From positions 12,076,501-12,140,500 of the forward strand of contig CM072801.1 in NCBI GenBank assembly GCA_037013495.1: 64,000 bases of DNA, written 5' to 3'. The position numbers and the translations under genes were made by a program. The notes beneath the pieces were generated by a model. The model worked only from the letters and a program-made list of their open reading frames with translations, made no database searches and had not been told where the DNA came from. How positions within the stretch are numbered: the first letter of the stretch is position 1; every line of letters starts with the position of its first letter. This document shows positions 1 to 12,100 of the stretch, in pieces. This stretch comes from Hippophae tibetana (Eukaryota; Streptophyta; Magnoliopsida; Rosales; Elaeagnaceae).

Positions 1-640
1 TTATCACTCTCTATGCAAACAATTTATAAAAAAATGTTTTTTTCTCAAAATTACTTTGAACACTATATAAAACTTTAACAGAAAATTAGGAACAAAGGAA
101 TAAAGAAATTATACCATATACTCTAGGAGGAAGAAAATAATATAAACAAATAAGAGAAAATGATAAAATTTGTTGTGATATAAAAGATTTTAGAATACTA
201 GAGAAATATGGATGTAATATAAAATCTTATAAACAAAAATATAAATATAAAAAATATAAATCCAGAAAACAAAATTTCCAAAAATATAAAAAGAGATTTA
301 ATAAAGAAAACTACAAGAAAAAATATTTTAGAAAAAAAATTATAAACCTTTTGAAATAAAGAATTATTGCCCTTCAGGAAAGAAAAAATGCAGATGTTGG
401 ATCTGTAATAAAGAATGACATTATGTCAACGAATGTCCAAGCAAACTTCAACATAAAAATAATTTAAAAAATAATTTCCACAAAAAGCAAAAATCTTAGA
501 AGAAGTTTTCAAAATGGATGATACTTATAATATCTATCTATTGAAAGAAACTGAGGAAGAAATAATTGACTCAAAATATGAACACTCAAATTATGAATAT
601 TCTTCATCAGAAGATGAATGATTTATATAATGTTATAAAT
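1..640 (+). pseudogene. Coat protein C-terminal remnant with CCHC zinc knuckle
   Basis: A lysine/tyrosine-rich, strongly basic stretch (about 120-360) leads to a zinc knuckle at 389-436 of the form C-x-C-W-x-C...H-Y-x4-C-P, which is characteristic of caulimovirid capsid proteins and binds the viral nucleic acid. An in-frame TGA at 416-418 sits inside the knuckle, and further stops and shifts follow. An acidic tail (about 540-620, rich in Glu, Asp and Ser) matches the acidic C-terminus usual for these proteins. The N-terminal part lies outside the window. Confidence 0.7.
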
Positions 641-1080
641 CCAAATAGTACTTACATTAAAGTATGACTAAAATTTAAAGGCTATAACACTTATCATTTA
701 TATGCATATATAGATACATGAGCTAGTATGTATGTAGCCAGTAGATATGTATTTCCAAAAGAAAAATGAAAATAAGCACCAAAAGATTTAATTGTAAGAA
801 TTGCTAATAATACAACAATAAAACTCAATAAGGTATTAAAAGATACTGATATAATGATAGTAGGAGAAAACTTTCACATTCCTACCATATATCAACAAGA
901 AACATGAGTAGATATCATACAAGATTCCGACAAAATAAGTGTCACAACCTTAGAAGGAAATATCATATATGTCTCTAGAGTAAGAAAAACTTTAATTGTA
1001 TCAAATCTAACTTTTATGCAACAACATAAAAGGCGAAAACGTGGTGAGATAGAAGACCAACAAAAACTTTATTTATAAAA
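640..1080 (+). pseudogene. Pararetroviral aspartic protease remnant
   Basis: Translation of this stretch gives a retropepsin-like sequence. The catalytic D-T-G-A-S type motif is at about 713-727, but the glycine codon is replaced by TGA (719-721), so the active-site loop is broken. A hydrophobic strand follows, with an I-x-D-T start and a later GNIIYVSR segment. The piece sits directly before the reverse transcriptase, as in the pol polyprotein of the Caulimoviridae. Several in-frame stops show that it is not functional. Confidence 0.6.
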
Positions 1081-1199
1081 TATTTCATTAGATATAGAAG
1101 AAAAACAAAAAAAAAATTCTCAATGAAATACAAGAAGACAAAGCCCTAACACGCATTAGAAAACTATTAAAAATAGTCAATTCAGAAAATCTTTTAGAT

Positions 1200-2095
1200 C
1201 CAAAAAATAAATAAATCTAAAACAATAGTCAACATAAAATTAAGAGATCCTAACAACATCGTAAAAGTAAAACCAATGATTTATACTCCAAAAGATAGGA
1301 TTGAATTTGGAAAACAAATTCAAGAACTTTTGGAATTAAAAGTCATAATATCAAGTAATTCACCTCGTCCAGTATTCTTAGTTGAAAAAAAAGCTGAGAA
1401 AAGAAGAGGAAAAAAGGGAATGGTAATAAACTTTAAAGCATAAAGAAACCATTGACGATGGATACTTCATTCCAAAAAAGGAATAACTACTATCATTAAT
1501 AAAAGGAATGAAATACTTCTCGAGTTTTGATTGCAAAATCGAATTTTGGCAAATAAGACTTCATAAAGAATCCCAAAAATTAACAACATTTAGTTGCCTC
1601 CAAGGACAATTCCAATGGACAGTTATAACATTTGGATTAAAACAAAATCCAGGTATTTTTCAAAAATATATGGATAACATTTTCAAAAAATTACAAGATA
1701 TTTTTTGTGTTTACATATATGGTATTTTGGTTTTGAGTAATGAATTAAATAAACATTATTTGGATATTATCAATTTTTTACAAGAATGTAGAAAAGAAGG
1801 CATTGTAATCTCTAAAAAGAAAGCAGTATTTGCTCAACAAAAAATTAAATACTTAGGGTTGGAAATTGAAGATGAAAAATATAATCTACAGCCTTATATA
1901 CTAAATAATATTCAAAGTTTTCCTAATGAATTAAAAGATAAAAACCAATTACAAAGATTTTTAGAATGTTTAACATATGCAGAAACATATATCAAGAAAC
2001 TTGTAGAAATGAGAAAATCATTACAAGAAAAATTGAAAAAAAGATCATATTTGGAAATGGATAGAAGAAGATACTCTATATATGGATAAGTAAAA
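1200..2095 (+). pseudogene. Pararetroviral reverse transcriptase remnant
   Basis: The longest open piece is 1508-2089 (about 190 codons). It shows the palm order FSSFDCKIEFWQI, then TFGLKQNPGIFQ, then the catalytic box, then the KxKYLGLEI thumb entry, all typical of caulimovirid reverse transcriptase. Upstream, 1220-1440 encodes the N-terminal fingers with VKPMIYTP and PRPVFLV, separated from the main piece by stops near 1441 and a frameshift. The catalytic box (1712-1723) reads Y-I-Y-G where Y-x-D-D is expected, so both metal-binding aspartates are gone and the enzyme would be dead even without the stops. Confidence 0.85.
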
Positions 2096-2460
2096 GCAAA
2101 AGTAAAAAAATTACCAATTTTATAACATCCAAGATCAAATGATAAGATGATAATTGAAACGGATATTTCACAAGAATATTGGAGAGTAGTTCTTAAAGCA
2201 AGAGTAGATGACAAAGATAAATATCATTGTAGATATACATCTCGATCTTTCCAAGGTTCAGAATTAAATTATTATAGTAATGAAAAAGAATATTTAGTTG
2301 TTAAAAAAACTATTAAAAAATTTGCAATATATGTCATAAGCTCCAAATTCATTGTTAGAACATATAACAAGAATTTTAGTTATTTCTTAAGAACTAATAT
2401 TGTAGGTGATTACAAACAAGGAAGATTAGTCAAATGACAAAATTAGTTCAACCATTATAA
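2096..2460 (+). pseudogene. Pararetroviral RNase H remnant
   Basis: The piece begins with an IIETDIS segment (about 2147) equivalent to the first catalytic aspartate strand of RNase H, followed by YHCRYTSRSF and an N-Y-x(5)-KE helix (about 2265-2300) with the second catalytic acid, then a helix and the FIVRTYNKNF strand. The arrangement immediately after reverse transcriptase is the normal pol order. It stays open for 96 codons but is cut off from reverse transcriptase by a stop at 2087-2089. Confidence 0.7.
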
Positions 2461-2542
2461 TTTTGATGTTAAACATCTTCCAGGCCATAAAAATAGTTTA
2501 GTTGATACCCTTACCATAAAATTAGCACCTCTAACTATTTTT

Positions 2543-4060
2543 ATGCTTTTAGGAATGAAACATTTTGATATCAAAATCAAGATAAAGGAAAAGAAGATAA
2601 AAATCCTACAGGAACAAGTCGAGCTCTTATATCTCGAGAAATCTCTTATGGAGACAGGAAAGAAACAAGAAGAAATTAATTGTTCAAAAAAACCTCTAGA
2701 GATTAGAAGCTCAAACGAGGAACCTTCATTGAAAAAGGAAGAACCTAACAGTTCACAAAAAACTTCTGAAACCACAAAGCTCAATTGGGCATATGAGGCA
2801 GAAAAAGAAAAACAGAAAAAAGTTTATATGGTCTATAATGGCCCAAAACCAAGAATTTATAACAATTGAGCAGAAGTTAACAAATCTATTCTAGGAATTA
2901 GTGGAGTAACTAATAGAGCCTTCACCAACAGAATAGAAGCTTAAGATAGTTATGCCAACTATAAAACACCAAAACTAATAACTCCAGAGGAGATAGTAAG
3001 AAATTATTCTACAACACTACAATAATAACCAACAGCTCCAAGAAAATTGACAAATCTTGGAAAGATAGCAAGGCCTCCAATGCTATTTATAAAAACATCC
3101 TCACCAGAGACATCAAAAATAGTAAAGCATTCAGTACTATTCAGGGAGATATCTCATAGAACTACTCCAATCATTGAAGATGAAAAAGACCAATAAAGAA
3201 ACCCCAATAAATCACAATGGTTGAGTCTCTATAACTTGGCTAGAAAATCTACCAAAAAACATATTGAAGATATGAAATTCTATACTACAGACAAGGAATT
3301 TTCTACAGGAAGCAAATTCAATATATTGGAAGGAGCTGATCCAATATTTTTATATAAAGCATTTCATGCAAGACTAATAGAAAATATATATCTAGGAATT
3401 AATCTAAGTGAGTTAAATTATTTTCTCAGAAAATTTTAAAAGAGCAATCAAGAATTTTAGAAGAAAAATTAAAGCATGTGATAATCCTGTTTATCATAAA
3501 AATTTCAGTTCATTAATATATTAGAATGAAGAAGGAAGTATTGGTCTCTACCACTTCATCAAGATAGGGATTTTCAACACAAATAAAAAAGTTCCTAAAC
3601 CAAGGGGTATTTCCAAAAAAAGGAATTCAACACATAAAAACTCTGTGTATTAAGAGGTCAAATACTAAGCCAAATTTTCTATGAACTCATAAAGATTGAC
3701 AATTCTACTAAGATTAAAGTAAATTATTCAACTAATAAAATCATCATCATTTCCCACAGTAGCATAGCTCTGTGAGAAGAAGATGGTGAAAAAATCTCCA
3801 AATATGAAACCAATTTTAATTGCAAAAACCTAGAAATTGGTCAAGAAACAAGGAAGGTATTCTGCTTTTATGCCAAAAAAAGTCACCAAAGACCACAAAT
3901 GCATTTTTTGCATCAAAGATCGAGAAGATGAAGATGTGTCATCATCAATGTCATCAAAGAAGCGTCAATAGAAAATGACAAAGAAAAATAAGAAAAGAAA
4001 CTATTGACAGAAGACTACAAAAGAAATAAAGATGTAGACCCTACATCTTAGTCAGCAACA
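2543..4060 (+). pseudogene. Transactivator/viroplasmin-like (ORF VI type) remnant
   Basis: After RNase H an open piece of 108 codons (2543-2869) has a charged coiled-coil-like start and ends in YMVYNGPKPRIYNN, which resembles the RNase H1 N-terminal-like (caulimovirus viroplasmin) domain. The frame continues with stops through 3221-3439, which has a KFNILEGADPIFLYKAFHARL segment broken near its end, and then to a Cys-rich tail near 3880-3930 (C-I-F-C). In this family the protein forms inclusion bodies and allows translation re-initiation. Identification rests on motif order and position; the copy has many stops. Confidence 0.55.
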
Positions 4061-4167
4061 TGTGACAAGGAAAAAAATAATGGTTATCCTTTAAAGTAGA
4101 AAAACATGAATTAATAAAATAAGGGTAAAATAATAATTTTAGTCTTGTAAACAGGGATTTCTTGTTC

Positions 4168-4175
4168 TATAAAAG
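4168..4175 (+). promoter_or_regulatory. 35S-like TATA box of the fossil virus
   Basis: TATAAAAG lies just after the transactivator-like remnant, where the pregenomic RNA promoter sits in caulimovirids. A poly(A) signal lies about 200 bases downstream, which matches the terminal-redundancy layout of these genomes. Confidence 0.5.
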
Positions 4176-4370
4176 GAACCATTATTATCATTTTAGAACA
4201 CAGAAATTCAAAGCTCTCTACTTTGAAAAACTCTAGCATAGAAAACCTCTATATCTAGAAATCTCAAAACCAATAATGTTATACCAAGTAATTATGAGCG
4301 ACTAAGCACCTCTTTCAAGGTTCTTAGTTGACTTTAAGTTATAATTATTATTATTCTATGAATAAAATGA

Positions 4371-4376
4371 AGTTCA
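4371..4376 (+). terminator. Viral-type poly(A) signal AATAAA
   Basis: AATAAA sits 203 bases after the TATA box. In pararetroviruses the signal is passed once and used on the second pass, giving a terminally redundant RNA. Position alone supports the assignment. Confidence 0.4.
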
Positions 4377-5300
4377 GTTACTCTTCTTTAGCAAGTCAAC
4401 TATTAGACATCATTTATGTACGGATGTAAAAAGCTCACCATTATCAGGAGGTCGTTAAGGTTTGAGCAAAGCTGAGGAATAACAGGTATAACAAAAGAAG
4501 ACGAACATAAGAGAAGACTATGATGAACCCATCAAATTCAGGTATAGTAATTATAAATTTAAGCCAGTTAAGAACCTTGAATGTTTAAATATTTGCTTAC
4601 AAAAGACATAATATTACTAAAACGTAAAAATAGAAATTATTTTTAGAAATAAACAACTAATAATTCTAATGGAAATCAAAGATAAAAATCTAATTATATT
4701 GGAAACATTTGATAAATGTTATCTCTATCATTTAAATTAATATTTTAAAAATAAAGATTATGAAATTTGTCTTGAAAATTTTAAATTTAACACCTTATTA
4801 GATATCTATACAGATTATATTAAAACTATTACAAGCATCATAGACCATTCTGTTTCAAAGACATTAAAAGACTATTTTAATAAAAAAAATGTGAGAATAA
4901 GGAAGAAGAATTCAATAACTTAATGTTTGGATACTACTTTTTTGAAGATTATAAATACATTATATATACATAAGAAAAAACTGCTTGTATACTACAAATA
5001 TGACAAAATAATATACATTTAATACATGATTTATCAAGATAATACTATATGAATATCGAATTATTAGTACATAAATTAGAACTATTAGATTTAACAAATG
5101 AAAATATATTTTTTTAATTTTAAAAGATAATTAATAGATTCATGATTAGAATTAAGCAACCAACACAATGAAGAGTATAATATATTATGTAATTGTAATG
5201 AATATAGAAGAAAATTAAACTTATATAGAAAAATAATAAGTTTTTTAGACAAATTATTACCTTCAATAAATAAACAAAACTCATCAACTGAGTAAATATT
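4377..5300 (+). other. Uncharacterised stretch after the viral poly(A) signal
   Basis: This would be the leader and first genes of the next viral copy if the integration is concatemeric. Short broken frames start at 4671 (lysine- and isoleucine-rich) and about 5050 (helical, Glu/Lys/Asn-rich). I do not recognise a movement protein, and I find no clear tRNA-Met primer-binding site. Base composition stays like the viral part (A-rich plus strand), then changes after about 5400. Confidence 0.3.
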
Positions 5301-5309
5301 AACCCCCAA

Positions 5310-6195
5310 TTAAAAATTGTATCGATCCTCGTAAATTAGTATCAAAACTTAAGAATAGTAATCGAAATAATAATGGATGAAAAATTAACACCGTTAAAAT
5401 CTAAAAATATTTTTAATATTTTATAAATCTCGAAGATATAATTAAAGATATATCAAACTTCAGGAACATTTAAGATAATATTCCCTAAATTTACGTACAA
5501 AAATTTAAATTTTTAAAACTTATAATTTAGCTCTTAAATTTTTAAAACTTCATATATAACTTTTAAATCATATTATTTAATCCTTAAAATTTTAAAATTT
5601 TATATTTATGTTTTAAAATTCTAATTCATAAATATATATTTTAATAACCAATTTAAAATCTATGTAAAATTTAAAAAATTTAAAATACTAGGCATAAATT
5701 TGCTGATGGGTAATTAAGTGGAAGTTCTAACAAATACACGTTGATTTCCTTGTACGGAGATATTATTTAAAAAGAAGAATAATGATTCATGAATAACACC
5801 CACAAGACAAATTGTGAGTTACACGAGCTTCAAAGGACTATCTTTCACGATGAAATATTTCCAAAGCAGGCATGCTTTTAACACATTAAAAATATTTTCA
5901 TTTTGTATATATCTTCAAAAGCACAAAAAATCGCCAAAACTCTTAACAGCTCCGAAACATACGACCACCATAACAGCAAAAAATAATGTTATACCCCCAA
6001 GAAAAGTTTTGGACAGAAGATACTCGAGCATGTAATAAAATTAGTTTCATTTTTGAATGCATGTTCAAATTTGAATATATACTAAGAGGTAAAAAATGAA
6101 GACGTAAACAAGGATTCAAAAATGTTTAGCCAAACACTTGCAACAAACCCTAACTCTTCTGGAACGAATAATGCAAGTCCCAAAAACAAATCCCA
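5310..6195. other. Intergenic DNA between fossil virus and RPB5
   Basis: From 5440 to 5700 there are repeated T/A-rich units built on AAATTTTTAAAACTT, similar in texture to 32540-32760, probably an old degraded repeat. From 5750 to 6195 the composition is closer to a 3' flank of the RPB5 gene on the minus strand. A 73-codon frame at 5814 starts with GTG and has no recognisable domain, so I do not call it a gene. Confidence 0.4.
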
Positions 6196-6201
6196 AAATA
6201 G

Positions 6202-8525
6202 TTATATAACATATCGATAGGTGACATATCGGCCTGCCGTCTCACTTGACCTGATTATCTTCACAACTTGACCACGCTTCAGTCCATAATATCTTGCAAT
6301 TGGATCAGTGAGTTGAATGCGAGGAAGCTGATTTTCATCCACCCAAAAACAAATGTAAGAAGCAGTATAATATAAGAGCCAGAACAAAAAAACTAGAGCA
6401 AGCTTCCGTCCTCAAAAAAGAACCAACATTTTCTTTCTCCTTTTTTTTCATAACTCTGCCCGACTATCTCGTTTTGATGAAATTATTTGTTTCTTATCCA
6501 AGGTTTGATCTAAATACTATTATTTACTAAATTTTTTGATAATGAAATTTCAAAATTGACATGTCATCTTAACATGCATTGGGTTCAAAACAAAAGTTAC
6601 AGATTCATAGACGAATATTAGCAAGTCAATAAAGCCAAATAATCTGAATACAACCCTCTTGAAACCTTGAGCTAGTTGATATTTAAACAAAATAAGAGTA
6701 AGGTGTGTCATTTAAAAAGAAAAATCCAGACATAATACGCATAAAAAAGTAAAAACACAATACGTTTTTAAATTCGATTCATGAGCTAAAGTCAAATAGA
6801 CCTACAGGAGGTTAGGTTCTAGCATATTTGTGTACCATAACTAAGCAACTAACAAAAGTGACTTATACTTAAAGAGCGTAGCCAAAAAAATCAACCTTAA
6901 TTCACATACCTGTGTTTCTTTTACAGTGTATCTCTCCAGCAGCGTCTTCTTTTCCTCGTCTGTGAGCACCTGATGCTCAGGAACAAGAACATGCTCCTTA
7001 ATGTTAACTAACAATTCTGCTTCCTGTATCATCCAAAAAATTAATAGCAACTACATCAATACCATACAATGGACATGGAAAAAAAAAGTTGTATCATGTT
7101 CACAGGTCTCATGTATCATCAATATATCAATGAATTTAGCCCTCTAATGTAACAAGTATTGCAACCAAAGACTGGAGCTTCATAAACAGACATGATATTA
7201 AAGTTCTTTTCTTTTCCTTTTTATATAATTTGAAGCCCAACATATAAAGCAGGGCTGGGCTTATTAGTTTTTCTAACACACAAGTCTTCCTAAGATAAAA
7301 AAAACAGATTATTGTTAAGGAATTCCCTAGGTTCTACAAGAAATAAGAATGAAATTTATAGGCACACAATTTATCTAACAACATGACAGAACCAACCTGA
7401 AAAACCTCCAAGTGGAACTTTACAGATATCTCGCTTAAAGAGTTCCGGGCAAAAGGAGTCAAATTCTGTTGAACAACCAAGATTGCTCTGTAAACATTCT
7501 CTGAATTCATGCGGTTGGTGTAAGTCTTCAATGTCTTAACACCAACCTTTGGTTCATCAGGGAAGAAAACATAAATCTGGCACACAAGAACCAAGGATTA
7601 GAATATACATGGGTTTAGCATATACCACAAAAAACATAATCATATGTGCCAACATAAGAATCTGACACTGGCTCTCCTTTTTTCTGCTGGTCCCAAATGC
7701 CTCATTGGAATTCAAGTAATTTGATATTATGTTCAAGATCATATACAAAAAAGCCAAGTCAAGAAAAAGAACAGAGCGTGTTCGCTCTTTCTCCCAAATT
7801 GCATCATCATAAAGAAACAATAAACATTCAGACATAGGCCACACTAAAATCAGTTAAAGCCCATTTGCTTCTTATTTTAAAACTACATAAAATTTATTCT
7901 AATACCTAAAAATGCCATTTTGAATGAAACAGGAAAAAAATTGCTATAAGTACTTTTAGGGCTCAGTAAGCATAATTTTTTGCTTCCTGGGAGAAGAATA
8001 GACCTATAAGTAAAATCATGAGCAAATAGACCCCAAGTCTCTAAGTAAATGGATTACAATAATAAATACAACATCATGATCATGGATAACTCTGCTAAGA
8101 ACATATCGAAAAAAATGTATAGTATTACACTTCCTAGGCTCTTAAGAACTGAAAAACATTAATATTATTGGAAAGTTACAAACTTTCATAGTTACAATGA
8201 CTGCACCAACTGTTCCAATAAATGCTGAAGCAACTTAACAGAAATTCTTAAAAAGGGAGAAAAGAAAAGAAATAGGCTATAATATGATAACACGATGGAT
8301 TAAATAAAAAAAATGAATGAGCACCTGGTCTGAGCTACCGTTGCGTTTGGTTTTGTTGATGGTGAGATCTTCCCTTTTCATGTTCTCGCCATATTTATTT
8401 CTGAATTGTTCTTTAGTCATATTGATATCATAATCTCCGATTAAATAATCTCGGTCCTTGAGCATTTGCATAACCGTTTTTCGGCACCTAAAAAGCCTTG
8501 TGATTTCCTCTTCAGATAAAACCAT
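6202..8525 (-). CDS. NRPB5A: DNA-directed RNA polymerase subunit RPB5 (RPABC1), 4 coding exons
   Basis: RPB5 is a shared subunit of nuclear RNA polymerases I, II and III that forms part of the jaw near incoming DNA. Exons 8525-8325, 7576-7397, 7023-6910 and 6327-6202 join in phase 0 to a 206-residue protein; plant RPB5 is about 205. The first exon has the N-terminal helical jaw domain ([22 protein letters not shown]). The second has [12 protein letters not shown] and [13 protein letters not shown]. The C-terminal assembly domain has [20 protein letters not shown] and the near-invariant [19 protein letters not shown]...GRYVTYRY. A leader intron probably runs from 8906 to 8533 (donor ATAG|GTAATC, acceptor TTCAG|GAACAAAATGG), with the leader exon above 8907. 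The next gene lies nearly 5 kb away. Nothing is broken. Confidence 0.95.
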
Positions 8526-9053
8526 TTTGTTCCTGAATAACTTTGAGAGTTAGATTCTTGACTGGCACCACAAAGAGCTCGTAGAAATAACAAGACGAAT
8601 AATTTAAGACAACCCACTAAAATGAACTGAAAAAACGGCTGGGAAATTGTAAAGAAAAACCAGGGGCAGCTCAAGAGTTTCTGAAGCCCTAGGCCCCAGT
8701 AAAAAACGAAATCCAATTCGAAAGGTATTGAAATTTTATAATAACGCAATTGAATGATTCAAAGATACATAAAGCACTTTATCAGATCACAAAAATATCT
8801 AATATCACAGTAACATATATACAAGGACGGCAATTCTATGCATAAAGAATAAAACCGAAACCTATTAAATCAAGAATATACGACAGAGCCCAGTTACATA
8901 GATTACCTATTACTGAACAGAATAATTGAAGGGAAAGAGAGTGGAGAGTAGAGAATGAGCTGCGAAGACTATTGCCTTATTGAATGGCAGGCGGTAATGG
9001 ATTTGGAGGATAATTTACGGCCGGCGTTAGTTTGAAATGGGTGGAGCAAGAAA

Positions 9054-9061
9054 TTAGGGTT
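9054..9061 (-). promoter_or_regulatory. Telo-box in the RPB5 promoter/leader
   Basis: The minus strand reads AACCCTAA here, about 530 bases above the RPB5 start codon and close to its probable leader exon. Telo-boxes are frequent near the transcription start of plant genes for ribosome and polymerase components. Function is inferred from motif and place only. Confidence 0.35.
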
Positions 9062-9109
9062 AGTGAAACTGAAAACGAATGGTCTAGGAAACAATTCACG
9101 GTTTTGATG

Positions 9110-12100
9110 TATCCTTTATATATCATTAATGATTAATAAATATATGATAAAAATATTTTATATTAAATTAATAATTTTTATAATTTTTATTTTTATAATT
9201 TTTATTTTTATATTTATATTTATTGTATATTAATAATACAAATAATAACCGACTAAATTTTTTCCTTATTTTTCTTGATATTTTAAATATTTTTGTATTT
9301 TATTATAATTATCAATTTTTTTTAATGACACAAATCCAGTAAGATTATTATATTTAAAGAAATACAGATATTCATATTTTATAACATGAGAACGAATAAT
9401 AACGAAATTCGTATTTATTATATAGTTTTTTGAAATTATATATCTTATTTTAATAAATATATAAAAATTTAATTTTTTTTAATTTTTTTATAAATATAAT
9501 TATATTAAACTCAAATTAATAGTTAATAATCCATATTTTATTTTATAAAACATTAATAACTTTTTATTTATAAAATAATTTAAATTTTAAAAATCTAAAA
9601 TTTTATAATTATTTTATAGTCTATTTTTATTATTTCAAATTAATTTATAATAAGATTTTATCATTATTATTTAATATAAAAAGATAATGTATTTATTATT
9701 ATATATATTTTATTTTTTATTGACTAAAAGTTTTATTTTTCTCGTTACAAATTATTTATTATAATAAATATTATAAATTAAAAAATAATACTTAAAATAT
9801 TAAATACATCTCCATTCTCTATTTGGGTATTTTTGTTTTCTGTTAAAAATCTTGGATATGTCTCCACTAGAATTTTATGTGAGAATGGGAGACAATTTCT
9901 AAATTGTAAAGGGAAATTAAAAGGTCTTCGACTCTGTCCTGCTAGGTAAGAACCCTAATTTTCTTATTTATTGTTATCGACTTCTCTTTTTTCTTTTCTA
10001 GTACATTATAACTCTTTTGATTTTTTTTTTTTTTTTGTACAGATCAAACTCTTCTAGTTTGATAACAAATGACTTTGAATAAAATTGGAGTGATTTATTT
10101 TAAGAATTTTTTTAAGAAAATTTGTTAAAAGATAAAGAAGTTATTATATAATTATTAAAATTGATTTAGAGTAGTATTTTAATATTAAATTAAGTTATAA
10201 TAGTGGATTTTATATTATTTTAGAAGTAAAGATTATTTATTATTTTTAAAATGTAAATAACATTTTTTAAATTCTAAAATCGTTTATTATGAAGATTCTT
10301 GACACCCTTAAAAATAGTTTAAATATTTAAAGTAACTTTTAATTGAAAGTATAAAGGTTAAAAATATATGATTATTGCTTCCCCTCCAAATTATTACATT
10401 TATGTCATAGTTATCAGCCTATTATTATTTATTTTTTATTGATTTAAACATATTTTAATTTTATAATTATTATGGTACATTTATTTATTCTAATGATTTT
10501 AATTTAAGTTATTGAATACAATTTCATTTAAAAATGATAAATTACATTATTAAATGAACAAAATATATGTTAGATATGCATGTATTATATCATAATAATA
10601 ATTCAAAAATATTCTTTAAAATAACACATGTAATATGCATATATTTATTTAATGAAAAGTAAATTATGTTTTATAAATCAAAAGTGTTTGTCTAATCACA
10701 ATTTTACCCCAAACATTTTGATTTATTAAAAAAGATTATTCAGTCTAATATTATTTGTTTTATTTAAAAGCTTTTGTTAAATTTTTATATTTTTATCGAT
10801 AAAGATAATAAAAATGATATGTGTTACACGAAATTGTATTAATTTTCTGTTAAATTTATTAATATAATGAAAAAAAAGTTTCTAAACCTAACGTGATCAT
10901 TACTCAAGAGATATTTAACAAGTCAAAAATAATGAACAAATTTGCATGTATTTAATAGAGTAGAGACATAAAATATAATATGCCTCCTAAAAAATTACAT
11001 AATTTCCTTTTTAATTAATTTTTATTACTTTTTCATAAATTATCATACAATAATTCAAACTTAAAAAACTAAATAAAATTATTTTAATAAATAAATAATT
11101 AAAATACCCATAAAATCGTTAATACACTAGTCAATCACGTGGTTTGAATCCTAAAAGGAAACCATTTCATTATCATAAAATTTAATTTTAAATCTTATTT
11201 ACATAAAAAAATTTCTCAAAAAAATTCCTATAAGTTTTTTATAATATATAATCTTTTAACATCAATTAATATAAATGTTTTCCATTTTTTATTAATCCAT
11301 AACTCACATATTATAAAAGAATTAATACGGTATATATAATAAAATATAAAATTACTAGATTATTTTATCTTATAATTATTATATATAAATAATTTTGTAT
11401 TATAATATAAAAATTATTAGCTAAACTTAAAATTGATATCATTAATTGATAAAGTGTACTTCAATTATAAATCTATTCCCACATATAATCCAATTTAATT
11501 ATAAATTAATTATATTTTATTTATTTTATAATTATATTTAGTAAAAATAATTAATTTTAGGTATTAATTATTTTTTAGTGAGAAATTAAATAAAAAAATC
11601 AAAAGATTAAAAGATTAAAAAATAATTGATTATATGTAATAATTATCTTATAGTACATAAATTAAAATAATAATAATAATTTTTTTAAAAGAATTGATTT
11701 ATATGAATAAATTAAATATATATATATATAGAGAAATTTAGAAAGGAAAAAAATAAAAAAACACGTAAACATTATAATAATTGTATGTTATTACTAAATT
11801 AAAATACAATATCAAAACATTTCTCAATATTTGTTAAATTTTAATTTATTTTTAATTTTATTTAGTGTAAAAAATAATTGAATATATATTTTAATCATCT
11901 TTTAGTGAGAGAATTTAAAGAAATATATGAATACTCGTAAAATAATTGATCCGTGTAAATAGATTTAATAAATTTAAATTATATTTTAATGAAAAGTTAA
12001 AAATAGAAAAATAAAAGACTCATGGATAATATAACAATTGTTTATTATTAAAAAATAAATCTCCTAACTGTATATTAAATTTTAATTTATATTTAGTGTA

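Larger units (their letters stand above)
1..5300 (+). mobile_element. Decayed endogenous pararetrovirus (Caulimoviridae), left end outside window
   Basis: The recognisable pieces appear in caulimovirid order on one strand: a basic coat-protein tail with a CCHC knuckle, an aspartic protease, reverse transcriptase, RNase H, a transactivator-like frame, then a TATA box and a poly(A) signal. Every frame carries stops or frameshifts, so this is an old integrated copy and not an active virus. No LTRs and no integrase are seen, which separates it from Ty3/gypsy elements. A separate frame after RNase H with the transactivator-like YNGPKPRIY motif suggests a caulimovirus- or soymovirus-like layout; the genus is inference. 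The right edge is uncertain because the DNA after about 4.6 kb has no clear homology. Confidence 0.85.

Noticed and set aside
5814-6035. 73-codon frame on the plus strand
   Set aside because: It starts with GTG, has no domain, and lies in the probable 3' flank of the minus-strand RPB5 gene.
9840-10080. A 5' exon-like stretch ending CTAG|GTAAGAACCCTAATTTTC
   Set aside because: It looks like a leader exon with donor, but no coding exon follows within several kb on either strand, and its left part belongs to the dispersed repeat shared with 33240-33740.
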